Shown here one piece after another: positions 1 to 12,700 of a stretch of DNA of 64,000 bases; within the stretch, counting starts at the first letter, position 1, and each line of letters begins with the position of its first letter. Under the pieces are notes generated by a model. That model saw only the letters and a program-made list of their open reading frames with translations. It made no database searches and was not told the DNA's origin. The position numbers and the translations under genes are program-made. The stretch lies in contig NC_083710.1 of the NCBI RefSeq assembly GCF_033118175.1, forward strand, positions 38,781,501-38,845,500. Reading direction: 5' to 3'. The stretch comes from Dama dama (lineage: Eukaryota; Chordata; Mammalia; Artiodactyla; Cervidae).

Positions 1-230
1 TTGGCTATTCGGGGTTTTTTGTATTTCCATACAAATTGTGAAATTATTTGTTCTACTTCTGTGAAAAATACCGTTGGTAGCTTGATAGGGATTGCATTGA
101 ATCTATAGATTGCTTTGGGTAGTACAGTCATTTTGACAATATTGATTCTTCCAATCCATGAACACGGTATATTTCTCCATCTTTTGTTGGACTTACCTTT
201 TTTATCATCTCTTGAGGATTCTTGCTTGGA
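1..230 (-). mobile_element. L1 ORF2 fragment (cut by the window edge)
   Basis: The reverse strand reads NAIPIKLPTVFF, TEVEQ, QFVWKYKKPRIA, the well-known segment near the end of the L1 ORF2 reverse-transcriptase region. Sequence from about 230 to 600 may be an older L1 continuation, but I cannot place it firmly. Confidence 0.8.
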
Positions 231-694
231 ACAAGTTACTGTGCTGGTTGCTAAATGGTGATTTTCTTTTAATTCTATAATTTCTTCTGCGTTTAGTAGT
301 TAGGATTCTACTGAAAGGAAGAGCTTTCCCTCCCCCTCATTCATTCGTTTCATTCATTTATATCAGCATGTTCTCATGGATTCTTCTTTTATGGGTTATA
401 ATCTGTCATTTATTTTGTTTCTCAAATTGTCCCAGTTTTAGCTGGTAGGAACCCTTGCAGTTTGGGTTCTGTGTCTTTTTGACATGTCCCCATCATTTTT
501 CTTCCCTCATTTTCTGGCACCACAAGATATTTTTTCAAGCTTATTTGATATTTTTCCTGCCCCTGGAACCTGCCATTTCAAAGTTGACCAAATCTGAACA
601 TTAAAAAATAAGAGCCTTCAAGTACTAGGAAGAAACATATAGGTGGATGATCTTATGACCAGGGAGTGAGGAAAACCTGTTTAGGGGAAAAAAA

Positions 695-1145
695 GTGGAT
701 GTGACAAAAACAGTTTACGGGGGGCAGGGAATGGAAATGACTTATGTGAGAACACTCTTACCCTCATACACTGAAGGTTTGAAAATTCTTTATTGTAGAG
801 AAACAGGCACCTCATACGCTGCTGGTAGGAGTTTTAAAATGGTACAGCCCCATAACAGGAATTTGGAGGAAAACAGACAGATTTGCTTTCGTCCAGTAAT
901 TCCACTGTTAGGAATCTACACTGAAGATAAACTTCCACCAGTAAACAACAGATGCATAGGGTTATTCATTGCTGCACTGTTTGTAACAGCAGAAAATTGG
1001 AGACAACCCAGATGGCTATCAATAGAGGCCTCGTTGTGTAACTGGAACAGCCACACAATGGAATACCATGCAGTGCTCTAAAAAGCAAACAATGGTTATG
1101 TCTATGTACCAATGTGTAGTGATTTCTAGGGTATAAATGAAAACA
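695..1145 (+). mobile_element. L1M 3'-region fragment
   Basis: The order of phrases matches the L1 3' region in sense: GCTGGTAGGAGTTTTAAAATGG, CCAGTAATTCCACTGTTAGG, GGAGACAACCCAGATGGC and CACACAATGGAATACCATGC. The fragment is heavily diverged. Confidence 0.75.
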
Positions 1146-1152
1146 GCAAGGA

Positions 1153-1825
1153 TTGAAACTCAACATTCAAAAAACTAAGATTATGGCATCTGTTCCCATC
1201 ACTTCATGGCAAACAGAAGGGGGGAAAGTGGAGGCAGTGACAGATTTTATTTTCTTGGGCTCCATAGTCACACTGGATGGTGACTGCACCCATGAAATTA
1301 GACGCTTGCTCATTGGAAGGAAATCTATGACAAACCTAGATATCATATTAAAAAGCAGAGACATCTCTTTGCTGACAAAAGTCCATATAGTCAAAGCTGT
1401 GGCTTTTCGAGTAGTGAGAATTGGACTGTAAAGAAAGCTGAGTGCTAAAGAATTGATGCTTTTGAATTGTGGTTCTGGAGAGAACTCTTTGAGAGTCCCT
1501 TGGACAGCAAGGAAATCAAGCCAGTCAATCCTAAAGGAAATCAACCCTGAATATTCATTGGAAGGACTGAAGCTGAAGCTCCAATACTTTGGCCACCTGA
1601 TGGGAAGAGCCAACTCATTGGAAAAGACCCTGATGCTGGGAAAGATTGAAAGCAAAAGAAGGGGCGGCAGAGGATCAGATGGTTGGATGGCATCACCAAC
1701 TCAATGGACATGAATTTGAGCAAACTCTGGGAGATAGTGAAGGACAGGGAAGCCTGGCATGCTGCAGTCCAAGGAGTCACAGAGTCGGACCCAACTTAGC
1801 GACTGAACAGCAACAACAAACCAGG
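1153..1825 (+). mobile_element. BovB LINE, 3' part of ORF2 and tail
   Basis: Frames on the + strand read LNIQKTKIMASVPITSWQ, VTDFIFLGSIVTLDGDCTHE, MTNLDIILKSRDISLLTK, SSQSILKEINPEYSLEGL and LQYFGHLMGRANSLEKTLML, typical of the BovB (RTE clade) reverse transcriptase C-terminus. The reading frame is broken by frameshifts and stops, so the copy is dead. BovB is a hallmark of ruminant genomes. Confidence 0.92.
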
Positions 1826-1942
1826 ATATAAAGGAAGAAATTAGAAATACATACTTACTTGCTTATTTTGTTGAAAGAAATGGTGGAAGGATAAAACAGT
1901 AATAAAAATTATTACCTCGGATGAGGGAGTAAGGAATAAAGC

Positions 1943-1976
1943 TAGACCTTTCTTTTTTTTTTTTTAGACCTTTCTT
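1943..1976. repeat. T-tract flanked by 12-bp direct repeats
   Basis: TAGACCTTTCTT occurs at 1943-1954 and 1965-1976, separated only by T. The pattern resembles insertion of a bare poly(T/A) tract with target duplication, or slippage. Confidence 0.7.
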
Positions 1977-2496
1977 ATCTTTTTATATAGTCTTAGCTTT
2001 TAAACATTAACATTTGTTATATATCCAAAATAAAGAGGAGGTAAAAGCAAACTAAAATTTGAAATCACGAAACAAATGAACTTAATTTTTAAAAGTTAAT
2101 ATTATAACTACACAGAAGAAAGAATTGTTTCAAGTGACTTTTGAACATAGTACTCCTTAGCTGGTTGTCATTTAAAGCCAAAACAGAATAAAACAAAGCT
2201 TCAAAGAAATCTTAAACTAGTATGTAGTTTTTAAACTATTTTATTATATATTTTAGGATAAATTTAATAAATTAGGAACTGAGATTTTTATTGTGAAAGT
2301 AAAAAGATACAAATATAATGCCAAAAAAATTAAGAAAAACCAATGTTCTATTTGAACTGGAAATATAAATATAAATGTATAACACTACTTCTAATGTATA
2401 GTACTATTTCTGTAATCCAAAGGACCTAAAAGCAATGAAACACCAGTAGCTCTAAGCACCACTTGAATTCAAAGCTTGGTCTCTAAATGTCATTGA

Positions 2497-2834
2497 AAGG
2501 GGCTTCCTTGGTGGATTAGTAGTAAATAATCTGACTGCCAGTCAGGAGACATGGGTTGATCCCTGCTCCAGGAAGATCCCACAGGCCACCAAGCAACTAA
2601 GCCTGTGCACTACAACTATTGAGCCTCTGCTCCAGAGCCGGGGAGCCACAGCTACTGAAGCCTGAGTGCCCTAGAACCCTCGCTCTGCAACAAGAGAAGC
2701 CACCACAACGAGAAGCCCACACACCACAATTGGAGGGTAGCTCCTGCTTGCTACAACTAGAGAAAAGCCAACATAGCAACCACGACCCAGGACAGCCAAA
2801 AATAAATAAACAAAATTATATTAAATATCATTAA
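2497..2834 (+). mobile_element. CHR-type tRNA-derived SINE
   Basis: It begins GGGGCTTCCTTGGTGGATTA (tRNA-Glu-like head with a B-box-like GGTTGATCCCTG) and continues with the characteristic ACTACAACTATTGAGCC and AAGCCACCACAACGAGAAGC body. It ends in an AAATAAATAA tail. Confidence 0.85.
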
Positions 2835-3654
2835 AAGGAACCAGTGCCCCTTGGAGAAATGGCTAATATCAGGTCCAGAGGAGGAGGATGTACAGTGAGC
2901 CTAGACATCTTGTGCTGTGTTAGGAAGTGCTCAGAGACCAACGAGGACGATTCAAGAGGCCAAGCTGAGATAATTTGAACATAGGAAGTGAGTGTGGTTG
3001 ATGACACATTGAGTAAATAAAATCTGTAAAATTCTATATTGATATTCAAAAAGGGAAAAAGTAAATTTATTTGCTAACAGTGGAGGTGAATATTATACCA
3101 AAATCTTATTCTGAAAATGGGTGATTAAAGGGAAATAATTATATTTTTGTACTGCCTTTTTAGAATGACTCTAGTTCATCTCCAGTGAGGGAAAGTTCAT
3201 TGCAGAAGAATGCCAGCCTAAAAGTATGGAAATAAATAATAGGCGTGTTTAATGGTGCTTTTCTAATTCTACAAAATAATAGGTTCAGGCCAGGCTTACC
3301 GGTGGATGCTAAAACCATTATGTGGAAAGTTTTAGGGGAAGAAGATATTCACATACCCTTAACCTTTTACCCTACAAAACAATTTCAGTGTCAAAGTGAG
3401 AAGTGAACCTTTACAAAGGAGAGGCTTGAAGTCACCACGTCAGCAAGTGCCCCAGGTGGAGTAATCTGCCCCTGGAGACGGTTCCCTGTGCAGCACCTCG
3501 TCAGTGCTGTCGTCCACCCTCCTCACTGCTCTCACTGATGGCACTCACGCATGGACACTCACGCAAAGTCCATGCCAAGACGCATAGTCAGACTTTTGAG
3601 AACTAACGGCTGAGTGTCAAAAACAGTGCCAAAAGTAAACCTAACCTCTGGGGG

Positions 3655-3990
3655 AAAGTTAGAACAACAGAAGGCATTTCATCAGAAATTGTGGAGGCCA
3701 GAAGGAAGTGTGGTGGCATTTCTCAAGTGTTAGAGGAGAACTATCAACCCAGAATCTCACATCTAGCAAAGGTTGGCTGTTCGAGATGTCAGCATCCCCT
3801 TCATTTTAAGTATCCAAGGCAAAGGCTGGATGAAGGCAGTAATACGGCTGTCTCCTCACACGTTCTCACTTGTCAAGGAAGAAAGCTTTTTTTCCCACCA
3901 TGATTTCTCCTTTACCAAAGACATATTCATCAGCCATGGCTATATATCACATGGCCAGAGTAGAGACAGAGGATGGTGGTAAAGTGAGAG
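3655..3990 (+). mobile_element. L1M internal fragment
   Basis: Phrases such as GGCATTTCATCAGAAATTGT, GGAGGCCAGAAGGAAGTG and CTATCAACCCAGAATCTCAC match old L1M sequence. It is diverged, and the short frames in it are not genes. Confidence 0.6.
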
Positions 3991-4045
3991 TATCTGGGAT
4001 TTTCAGTCTCAGTTAAGGGGGGAGGTAGGTGAGAAAGGATGTTAG

Positions 4046-4237
4046 TAGCTCAGTCATGTCTGACTGCAACCCCATAGGCTATAGCCCGTCAGGCTTCTCT
4101 GTCCATGGGATTCTCCAGGCAAGAATACTGGAGTGGGTAAACATTCCCTTCTCCAGGGATCTTCCCAATCCAGGGATCGAACTCTGGTCTCCTGCATTAA
4201 AGGTGAATTCTTTATCATCTGAGCCACCACGGAAGCC
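4046..4237 (-). mobile_element. Bov-tA SINE
   Basis: Antisense copy: TAGCTCAGTCATGTCTGACT, TTCTCTGTCCATGGGATTCT, CAGGCAAGAATACTGGAGTG and TCTGAGCCACCACGGAAGCC. Confidence 0.92.
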
Positions 4238-5226
4238 AGAGATGAGAAAGGGGGGCCGTTAAGTGGAGAAGGGCATGTGGAAGCGCTCATGTTCACAAAA
4301 AATCTTAAGTTTAGATTAATATTATCTGGAAATGAGATGATACATGGTCACTGACATGATCAAGTGAAAAACATTCATTATACCTTTAAAAGGCACCTGT
4401 AACCATTTAGGTATATGTAGTGTTTTTGTAATTGTGGATTTATTATCAGAAGAATTTTTTCACCTGTATTGGGATCCTTGGAAAACGGAACACGCCTGTG
4501 TGAGGCTAGAGGCTCTGCAGACAGCTTCTAACAGGCCTGTGTCTGTAATCTGTGGGCAGCTGGCAGATACGGAGGGCTGTCTCCACACCACCCATGCCGG
4601 GTGCTGGTCACTCAGTTGTGTCCTTTGCTCCAGGAGAAATCTGGAAGGAGCTGCCGACTAGAAACTCGCAATTGCGTACCAGTGTCAGTGGTATTATGAT
4701 AAGGGAATTTTAGAGTGCCGTAGGATTGTGTGCCCAGGCGATGTGTTGAGCCAGCTTCTGTGGTCAAGAGAGCCCTCCGGGAGAAGTAAGCTCTGCTCAG
4801 TCTGGGTTTGTCCAGCTTCGTTTGGGGCGCAGCAGCTCTGTTGAATCCTGCAGTTGCGTGGCTGTCTCTGGGGGGAGTTGAATGAGGCAGACCAGACGCT
4901 GTCAGCCAGATGCAGTCAAAACCAGAACTCTGCTCTGACAGTGTGATCACAAGTAGGCTACTAGCTTTTGATCTTCACTAATGTGATTATTAAAAGTGTT
5001 ATCTTTCTGTAGTTTTACTTTGGATTTCTGTTATGAATGAGGTTGACCATCTTTTTTATGTTTGAGATGTCTATATTTCCTTTTCTGTGAAAAAGTAGTG
5101 TTTTGGTTTTTTTTTTTTAACAAATTCTTACTGATTTGTAGGTACTCTTTAAATAGAGAAATTAGTTTTTAGTCTATAGTAACAGTTGTGACTATTTTTT
5201 TTTCTTGCTTTTTAGTGATTTTTTTC

Positions 5227-5258
5227 AAGCATTTACTTTTTTTTAAGCATTTACTTTT
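5227..5258. repeat. 14-bp direct repeat with T spacer
   Basis: AAGCATTTACTTTT occurs at 5227-5240 and 5245-5258, separated by TTTT. Confidence 0.85.
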
Positions 5259-5577
5259 ATAAAATCAAATATATTGATATTTTCCTGTGGCTTCTATGTT
5301 TCGTGTCATAAACTGAAACACCTACTCAGCTCCAAAAGTGTATATATTTTTAGATTCCTCCTGTTTCATCTAGTATACCCATGGTTTTGTTTTATTTTTA
5401 TTTTTTGCATTTCAGTCTTTGGTGTACATTTGGGGTTTATCCTGGTATGTGTTGTGAGTCTCAGTGGTATCTTTCCACATGGCTTCCTGTGTCCTAATGC
5501 TACTTACTGGCTCTATCCACACTGATTTGAAATCCTGTATTTATCATAGTAAATCCTTACATGTATTTGGGTCCAGC

Positions 5578-5667
5578 TCCAGGAGATAGTGAAGGACAGG
5601 GAAGCTTGGTATGCTGCAGTCCAGGGGGTTGCAAAGAGCTGGACTTAGGGACTGAACAACAACCATT
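5578..5667 (+). mobile_element. BovB 3' tail fragment
   Basis: GGAGATAGTGAAGGACAGGG, CTGCAGTCCAGGGGGTTGCA and GGGACTGAACAACAAC match the BovB 3' end. It is strongly 5'-truncated and inserted in an older antisense L1. Confidence 0.85.
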
Positions 5668-6692
5668 TGGGAGCTTTCTGTTCTGTTCTATTGATCCGTT
5701 TATTCATGAGCTGGTACAACTGTTTTTTAATAATTGGAGCATTTGTAGTATTTTTAAAATACTGTGCCCTAGTATTTAGCATGACTACTACTTCATTTTT
5801 CATCTCTTTCAGAATTTTCTACCTCATCATATAAGTTTATTTTTCCACAAATGAAATTTGGGATCTGACTAGTTAAAAAAATAAAAGTATTTTCACTGAG
5901 ATGACACTAAATTTATGAGATTAACCTCAGGAGAACGTGTTAATGATGACTCTTCTGTGTAGAATGGAAGCCCCTGCACTTGTTCAGGTTTTTATCAGTG
6001 TCCCTCAGAAATATCAGATTGTAGATCACAGAGGGCATAAGTGTTTGCTGCTCTGAAGACTTTGGACTTCTTTCTGTAAAGTGACCAGGGGTGTTGAAGC
6101 GTATTTGATCTTTAGATTTACTGGTAGTGAGGATGTATTAAACTAATGGTAGAGAGTAGCTTTAAGCCATTGAATTTGCGAAAGTCCTGAAAGAAGGCAA
6201 TAGGAGAAATGAGAGAGGGTGGGGTACTTGAAGAGACTGAGGTAGTAGAATCTATAGTACCCAGAGGCCACTGGACTGTCCAGAAGCTGTTCTCGGGGTT
6301 TCAAAAACTGGAAAGAAAAAAATGCTTACCCCCTGCAGGGGTAAGTTCGTCTGTTCCTGAGTGCCACAGAGGAAAATCCTATTTATTATGTAGACAACAT
6401 TAAGAAAAGAGCGAAAGAAAACATAGCTATAATCATATTGACATACTTAAAATTGACAACGGTCTGAAAAAAAATTTTAATATGATTACAGTGTTAATGA
6501 TAAAGAAGAATCTGAATTTTAATTTTTCAGGGTTTTTTTGAGTGTGCAATTCTGAATTTGCATTAGCGTTTACATCTTGTAACTAAATTTTATGTTTATG
6601 AAAATGATATTAAGATGAATAGTCAGCCTGAAATAAAGTTTATAAAAAAGTGTTTAAAGTATATTTATTCCCTGTGTTTTCTTCTATTCTAG

Positions 6693-6719
6693 TTACACTT
6701 TCTGGAAATGGAGAAAACG
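6693..6719 (+). CDS. ZDHHC20: ZDHHC20 micro-exon (27 nt)
   Basis: The acceptor is TTCTATTCTAG and the donor GTAAGG. It encodes (x)TLSGNGENG, part of the loop between TM1 and TM2, and begins at codon position 2. It is the first coding exon in the window. The frame joins the next exon as G/GA AAG (Gly-Lys). An exon this short would be missed by ORF finding. Confidence 0.9.
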
Positions 6720-9700
6720 GTAAGGCACTTTTAATTTTTATTCTCAAGTAGATGACATAGTGTCTTAATTGCAACCCATATACTTGTTACTTTAGTGATG
6801 ACTGTTTTGGTCTTCAGAAAGAAACTATACATTCTTAAAGTTTAAATTTTATTGGTTTGTTTTGTTCTCATTTTTCTTTTTGTTTAAAATAGTACTTTAC
6901 TACTCATAGTCATTTAATAATTAAATAACCAGACTGAATTTGTAAATTATAGTACTACTTCATTTTGAAATGGAATTAAAGTTTTTATGACTAGTCAAGG
7001 AGACAGTGTATAGAGAGAAGAATCATGACTCAAAATTTCATTGAAATAAAATTTTATGTCCTTTGATATCAAATTTCAGAAGTAAAATTGAATTTGAGAT
7101 ACAAAAATCAAAGCTTCTAAAACAGTAGAATAGTTAGAAATTATTATTATTAAAATGATCAGGAATTGAACCCATGTCCTCCTACAGTGGCAGCAGGGAG
7201 TCCTAACCACTGGACCACCAGGAATTTCCTAGAAATTATTAATAAATGTTCTTATTGTTGAAAATAGACCTTAAGCATGTAAATCTCAAGTTGACTTGGT
7301 TTCTAGTTTCTCAGTAATAGAATAAGTAGAGACAATCTTGATAGGCTTGTTTTTCTTGCTTAAAACTATTTCCTGTATGTTGAAAGCACAGGTACAGAAA
7401 GTAGAGAATTTCTGAAGTTCTTATAAAAGAACTTTTACTTGAATCATTATTTCAGGGGGCTATTTTCCCCTTGTCTTTCAAAGAGTCTTTTGGTGAAGTT
7501 TTTTTGTTTGCTTATTTGTTTTTTTAATTCAGTTACAGGTGATTTTTGAGTCAGACTTTTTTGATATAGATTCAGTTTTTTCTTTCAGCCTTGATTTAAT
7601 TTTAACTTTTACTTTAAGTATTACTTATAAATAATGTATAGCATATATATGGGATTATTAGTAATCCCATTAATTTGAACTTATTTAAAAATAATATTAT
7701 AATTTGATAACTACCATCTATTAAGCACTTACTATATTCCAGGCAGTATACTAAAAGATTTATTTAAGCTCTTATTTCTTTATCTGAAAGTAAAGATTTT
7801 TTAAGGGAAAAACTATTTGTCTTTGTTCTTATGGAGAGCAGAAATATTCTAAAGAAAGAGTAAATGTTTAACAGTGTTAAAGAGTGTATTGTTTTATATT
7901 CTAGCCTTAGTTGTAAGTAGCTAAATGATTAAGAAGTTTAAAGTAACCTCAAGGTTACCATTTATCTGAAAGCTCTACAATAATATATAATTGAGGATTG
8001 ATAAACTTGATTGAATATAGGAGCCAGGCAATAATAAGTGATGTGAGCTAGATGAAGATAAAATTGCAGACTTGGTAAAGAAGGACTTCTGTGTTCATGT
8101 AACAGTAGGAGGCTGAGATCTAGCATTTTTTCCCAAAGGGAAAAAAAAAATGAAGGAATGATACCAAATCCATTGGTTAGACCATAGGGTTTAGCCTAGA
8201 GGGAGCTGAAGTGGTAGAGAATGCAGAGTTTTGAGGAACCAGAGTTTTCAATGAGGAAGACAATATTTGCGATCATGAAAAGAAAGCGTATTTGCAAATA
8301 GAAGGAAGTTGTGGTTAGGACTTCATGTGGGACTTGGCTGTCTCTGAAGTAGGAGTGATGCTAAGATAATAGAGAAATGGAGAGGAAAATTTTAGATATG
8401 ACATAGTGGGAAAGACCTTGGATTTTTATCAAGCATATACAGGTTTGAATTCTGGCTTTATCATTTAGTCAGTAAGTGACACTGGGCAAGGTATGAAGTT
8501 CTCTGAGCCTTTGTTTTTACCTTTGTGAACTGAAAGGATACCTACGAGACCATCATGAGGGTTATAAGTAAGGATTACATTATGTCTCCTCGGAGACTTT
8601 CAGCATGTGGAAGGGCTGATTGAGGCTCTTCGGTTAAATTCAGTTACTAGGAAACTCCGGAGTTTTAGCATGCATTTGTTAGTCATGTAGGTGGAGCGCT
8701 TTCTCAGGAGTTTCACAGACAGTGGGCAGAAGAAACTTCTGAGCCACATGTTCTCCACTGACCGTTGAGATGAACCAGGAACCATAGAAAGTAAAGGCAA
8801 GGACACCTGCTGGCTTGTGCAGTGACCCAGACGAGACGAGCAGCAGTCAAGGAACTAGGGCCCTGGCAGTGAGAAGACAGATGTTTACTTTGACACAGAT
8901 CTTGGGAGCTAGAAAGTAAAGTACGCATTTTGTGAGATTAGCCAGCCGTGTACTGAGGAGTCCTCAAGCCCTGGCTTCCTGTTTCGATCACCAGTGTGAC
9001 TTAGGCTTCTGTTGTGTTAAACCAGTGTGAACCAGTGTAATTGCAGAAGGAAATGTTGGGGTTCAGCAAGTTGGGATCAATTTTTTATCATCATTTTATT
9101 TAAAAGCATTTTTTAAAATCCAAAAACTTAAGGAAGAATAACCTCAGGGCAAAAAAGACAGTTGTTCAAATTGAATACGTTAGCTTTATTAAAAACTTAA
9201 CTGCATTGTTCTCAGTGTTTCTCATTTAACTGCAGACCAGTGAAAACTCGGATTAGTCCATAAACTTGGGAAACACTGAAATAGGGAATGCACAGAAAAA
9301 CACAGATTTTGAGAAGAAGGAATTGATAGGCTTGGATAGCAGTGATGACGATAACCAGTATTCACTGAGGATTTATTGCGTGTCAGACACCATTCTAAAT
9401 GTTTTCCATTTATTCACTCTTTAGTATTAGGCAGCTAGATTAAAAGAAACTCATTTAAAGTGCTTTAATTGAAGTCCGAGTGAATCATTTGGGGAGAATA
9501 GTATGAAGGAGTGAGAAATTCTGAAAGTAATAGAGGAGCCTTTTGGAAAAAGTAACATTTGATCTGAACTTTAAAAATTGAGTAGAACCTCAAACTTTTA
9601 TGCTTGTCTGTGCTTTGTTTTCCTCAGTGAGTTTGTGGTACTACGTTCCAAACTGAAAAAGGATTTAAGCACTTGATAGATAGTTCTTGCTTCTTTCTAT

Positions 9701-12700
9701 CTTCTTACAGATGGAAAAACTACAGAACACAGCAAAAAGTTTTTAGTTATATCAGTGAGTTAATGATGTTGGAATGTTACACTAATCCACTTAGGAAACA
9801 GTTATGGGAGAGATTCAGAGTGTCTAAACTTTTACATTACCCTGTATTGAAAAGGACAATAACATTTAGGATAACTTTTGTGAATAATCCAGGAATTGAG
9901 TTGTTTATTTTCAGTGTTATAATTCCTTGGATTTAATGTTCTGTCTTAAATAATTTTTAATTCATTTAAAATCTTAAATTTTAGGAAGTGCTTTTGAAGG
10001 AGATGCTTTTAAGATTTCAACTTAAACCTTCAGCAACTTAATAAAATCAAATCTTTACTTATAAACCAGGCCGATAACCCTTAAATGCAAGAACAGAGTG
10101 TTTTTTCATATCTGTGGTGTTACATCATGCAGATAAAAGAGTGTATATATTTGATGTTCTTAGTATGTTTTAATTAAATTTTTTATTGGATTGAGCCTGC
10201 TGACTCTAAATACTGTGTTTTAACATGTGATGCTTTTTCCTGTTTTCACCTGGATTCAATGAAACGTTGTTTGTTTTTATTTACCAGGAAAGGCCGTTGT
10301 TTACCTTGTGGCTTTCCATCTGTTCTTTGTTATGTTTGTATGGTCCTATTGGATGACAATTTTCACATCTCCCGCTTCCCCCTCCAAAGAGGTAAATTTA
10401 ATGCTGGTAAATTACCAAATGCTTTCACTGATGATGGGATTGTTTTCCCTGTGTTACCTTTGTTGAAACTCTATTACATGAAGCGTTTGTTCTGTTTCCA
10501 TTCATAAACTGCTCGGTAACTGCGTTGTGAATGTGAGTCGTCAGCCTCTCAAGACACAGCCCACTGATGTCCTTCGTAAAAGATCCATGATGGCACTACG
10601 GTTTAGCTGTGCCATGCTGTGTTTTCTTAAAGACGTACTTTATGTCACTGGAGTGAAAAATCTTAAGGGACAGAATTGAGTTAGGAAAATAGAGTTTATT
10701 TTTAGAAACTCTCTTAACACTTATTTTTTTTCTCAGGCCTGAACAAATAAGCTGCAAGTAAATAAAGTGTTTTGATTATGGGAAACAAATCGTCTGTGCT
10801 GTTGCTTGTGACACTTAGTGTGGCTAGTGTTTTTTCTGCTTGGAAGTTTCACTTGGAAATAACACAAGTATACACGTATGTGGAGTAAAACTGAAGACCG
10901 TTGTGTCCCTTTCACCTGATACAGCCAACTGGATTCTCTTCAGTTCAAGTTCAGCATAGCTAGATAGAGCAGAACACACTAGATAGAGGACACGCCGGAC
11001 AGAGAGGGGCACGCTGGATGGAGAAGGACACACTCTCCAGAGTTAGACTTGTCTGAGTTTGATCTTCTGCTCCAACACGTTTTTTAATGAATCCAAGGAA
11101 GGTGGAGCCAGCAGTCGTTCCGCCCCTGTAGGATGTTTGTGAGGAGTAAATGAGATTCATTCATGGAAAGCTTTTAACATTGGGCCTGCCTTGTGGTTAG
11201 CACTCAAATATTAGATGACATAATAATATAGTTACTTCCCTTTGTATTAAATTCATCAGAATGCATTAAAAATTACAGATATAGGTTTAAAGACATCTAC
11301 TTCCATTTAACTTTTTGTAGAAGAACATTATGCAGAAACTATACATACTGTAAATGTATGAATAAATGAGTTTTCATGAACTGAGCACATGCGTGTAACC
11401 AGCACCCAGTTCCAGAAGCAGAACGTGCCTGGCATCCCGTGAGCCTCCTTGTGCTCCCTCCGGCTCCCTTCTTCTGTGCTTCATGTGGGCGGAGTCACAC
11501 AGAACGTCTGCTTGCATGCCTTCCGTGAACTTTCTCCTTGTGTGTGATTCTTCCGTGCTGTTGTACGTAGCTGTGGCTCAGTCCTCCATTGTGCTGTGTG
11601 ACACAGGTTACTTATCTGGCCTCCTGTTAATGGGCGTTTGGGTGTAGGACTGCTGTCCAATTCTAGCACACACAAACATGTAGCTCTTTGGGGCAGGTGC
11701 CCGGAAGAATTGCTGGGTTCTGCCTGTACAGTCAGCAGTAGTGTCTGATGCCAAATGGTCATTAGCCCATTGTTTCTGTTGGGCACTTTTGTTTTAAGGG
11801 ATAATGTAAACCATTAATCAAGCTTACTGTTGCTTCAAATATATTCTTCAGGCATTTGCTAATAATTATTTGGCCCTTAAAGTTAATTACAAGCTGCCAT
11901 CCATACCTTAATCTCTTAAATTGAAAAGGATTACCAGTAATGTGATGGCTATTGGAAACATATCATGTATAAAACTAAATAGTCTTTACAGGAAACAGAA
12001 TAAGGAAAACAGTTGGTATTACTTTTGAGAAGCAGGCTATTACAGAGGTACAAGCTCCGTCTGCCTCCTCCCTCTGCTCTACTGGCTGCGGGGCACTGGG
12101 GCCGCGGCCCTGGACCTCAGAGCCATCCTCTGTAAAGTCAGGGTGACAGTCGTACACACCTCATTGGATTGTTGTATGGGTTAAATAGATTGATCACACA
12201 CACACATAAATGGTAGTACTTACAGCATATTGTTACTGCTATATGGAAGTGCTTAGAAGAATGCCAAGCACATAGTAAGTGCCATCTAACTGCTACTTTT
12301 TCTTTTTTTGGCTGTTGTGTTTACGATATTGCACCCAGTTAGCATTCAGCCCAGCACCTAAGCCTTTCCATCCACTCCCACATTGTTGCCAGGGGTCTGT
12401 TCGCTTCCTGATTATAGTCCCTCAGGAGCTGAAGTCTCACTTTATCTCCACTACTTCTTCCTGGAAGTCTGTGTTCAAGTAACATGTTGCCCTCAATATA
12501 TCATTTCGCATCTCTGTTTTCCATATGCTGCTGCTTTTGCCAAGATTTTCTTTCCTGCTTTACCTTCCTGGACGATTCCTGTTTATCTTTCTAAACCCAA
12601 TTTAGATTGGTACCTCTTCTTCCAAGAAACATTCATGGACAGCCCCCACCCCTCCTGAGGGACCTTTGATCACACCTGGTAAAGAATTGATAATTTGTCA

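Larger units (their letters stand above)
5030..5790 (-). mobile_element. L1M antisense, split by a BovB tail
   Basis: Phrases such as GAATGAGGTTGACCATCTTT, CTGATTTGTAGGTACTCTTT and GTTCTATTGATCCGTTTATT match an old antisense L1. Its run TACATGTATTTGGGTC is interrupted by the BovB-derived piece at about 5578-5667. Confidence 0.7.
1..6692 (+). other. ZDHHC20: ZDHHC20 upstream intron (partial), mostly repeats
   Basis: No exon is recognised. It holds L1 pieces on both strands, a BovB segment, a full CHR-type SINE and a Bov-tA copy (each listed separately). Positions 1826-2496 and 5790-6692 are AT-rich sequence without an identified element. Positions 2835-3654 show nothing recognised. The exon for TM1 was looked for and not seen, so it should lie left of the window. 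Confidence 0.8.
6720..10287 (+). other. ZDHHC20: ZDHHC20 intron, MIR remnants and unassigned sequence
   Basis: About 3.6 kb. It holds a short antisense tRNA-SINE fragment (7160-7230) and three MIR-like remnants. The rest is AT-rich intronic sequence without coding or RNA-gene signal. Confidence 0.75.

Noticed and set aside
1153..1713. Open frames resembling reverse transcriptase
   Set aside because: They belong to a decayed BovB LINE, not to a host gene.
5578..5667. Bov-tA SINE
   Set aside because: The wording GGAGATAGTGAAGGACAGGG belongs to the BovB tail, not to the tRNA-derived SINE body.
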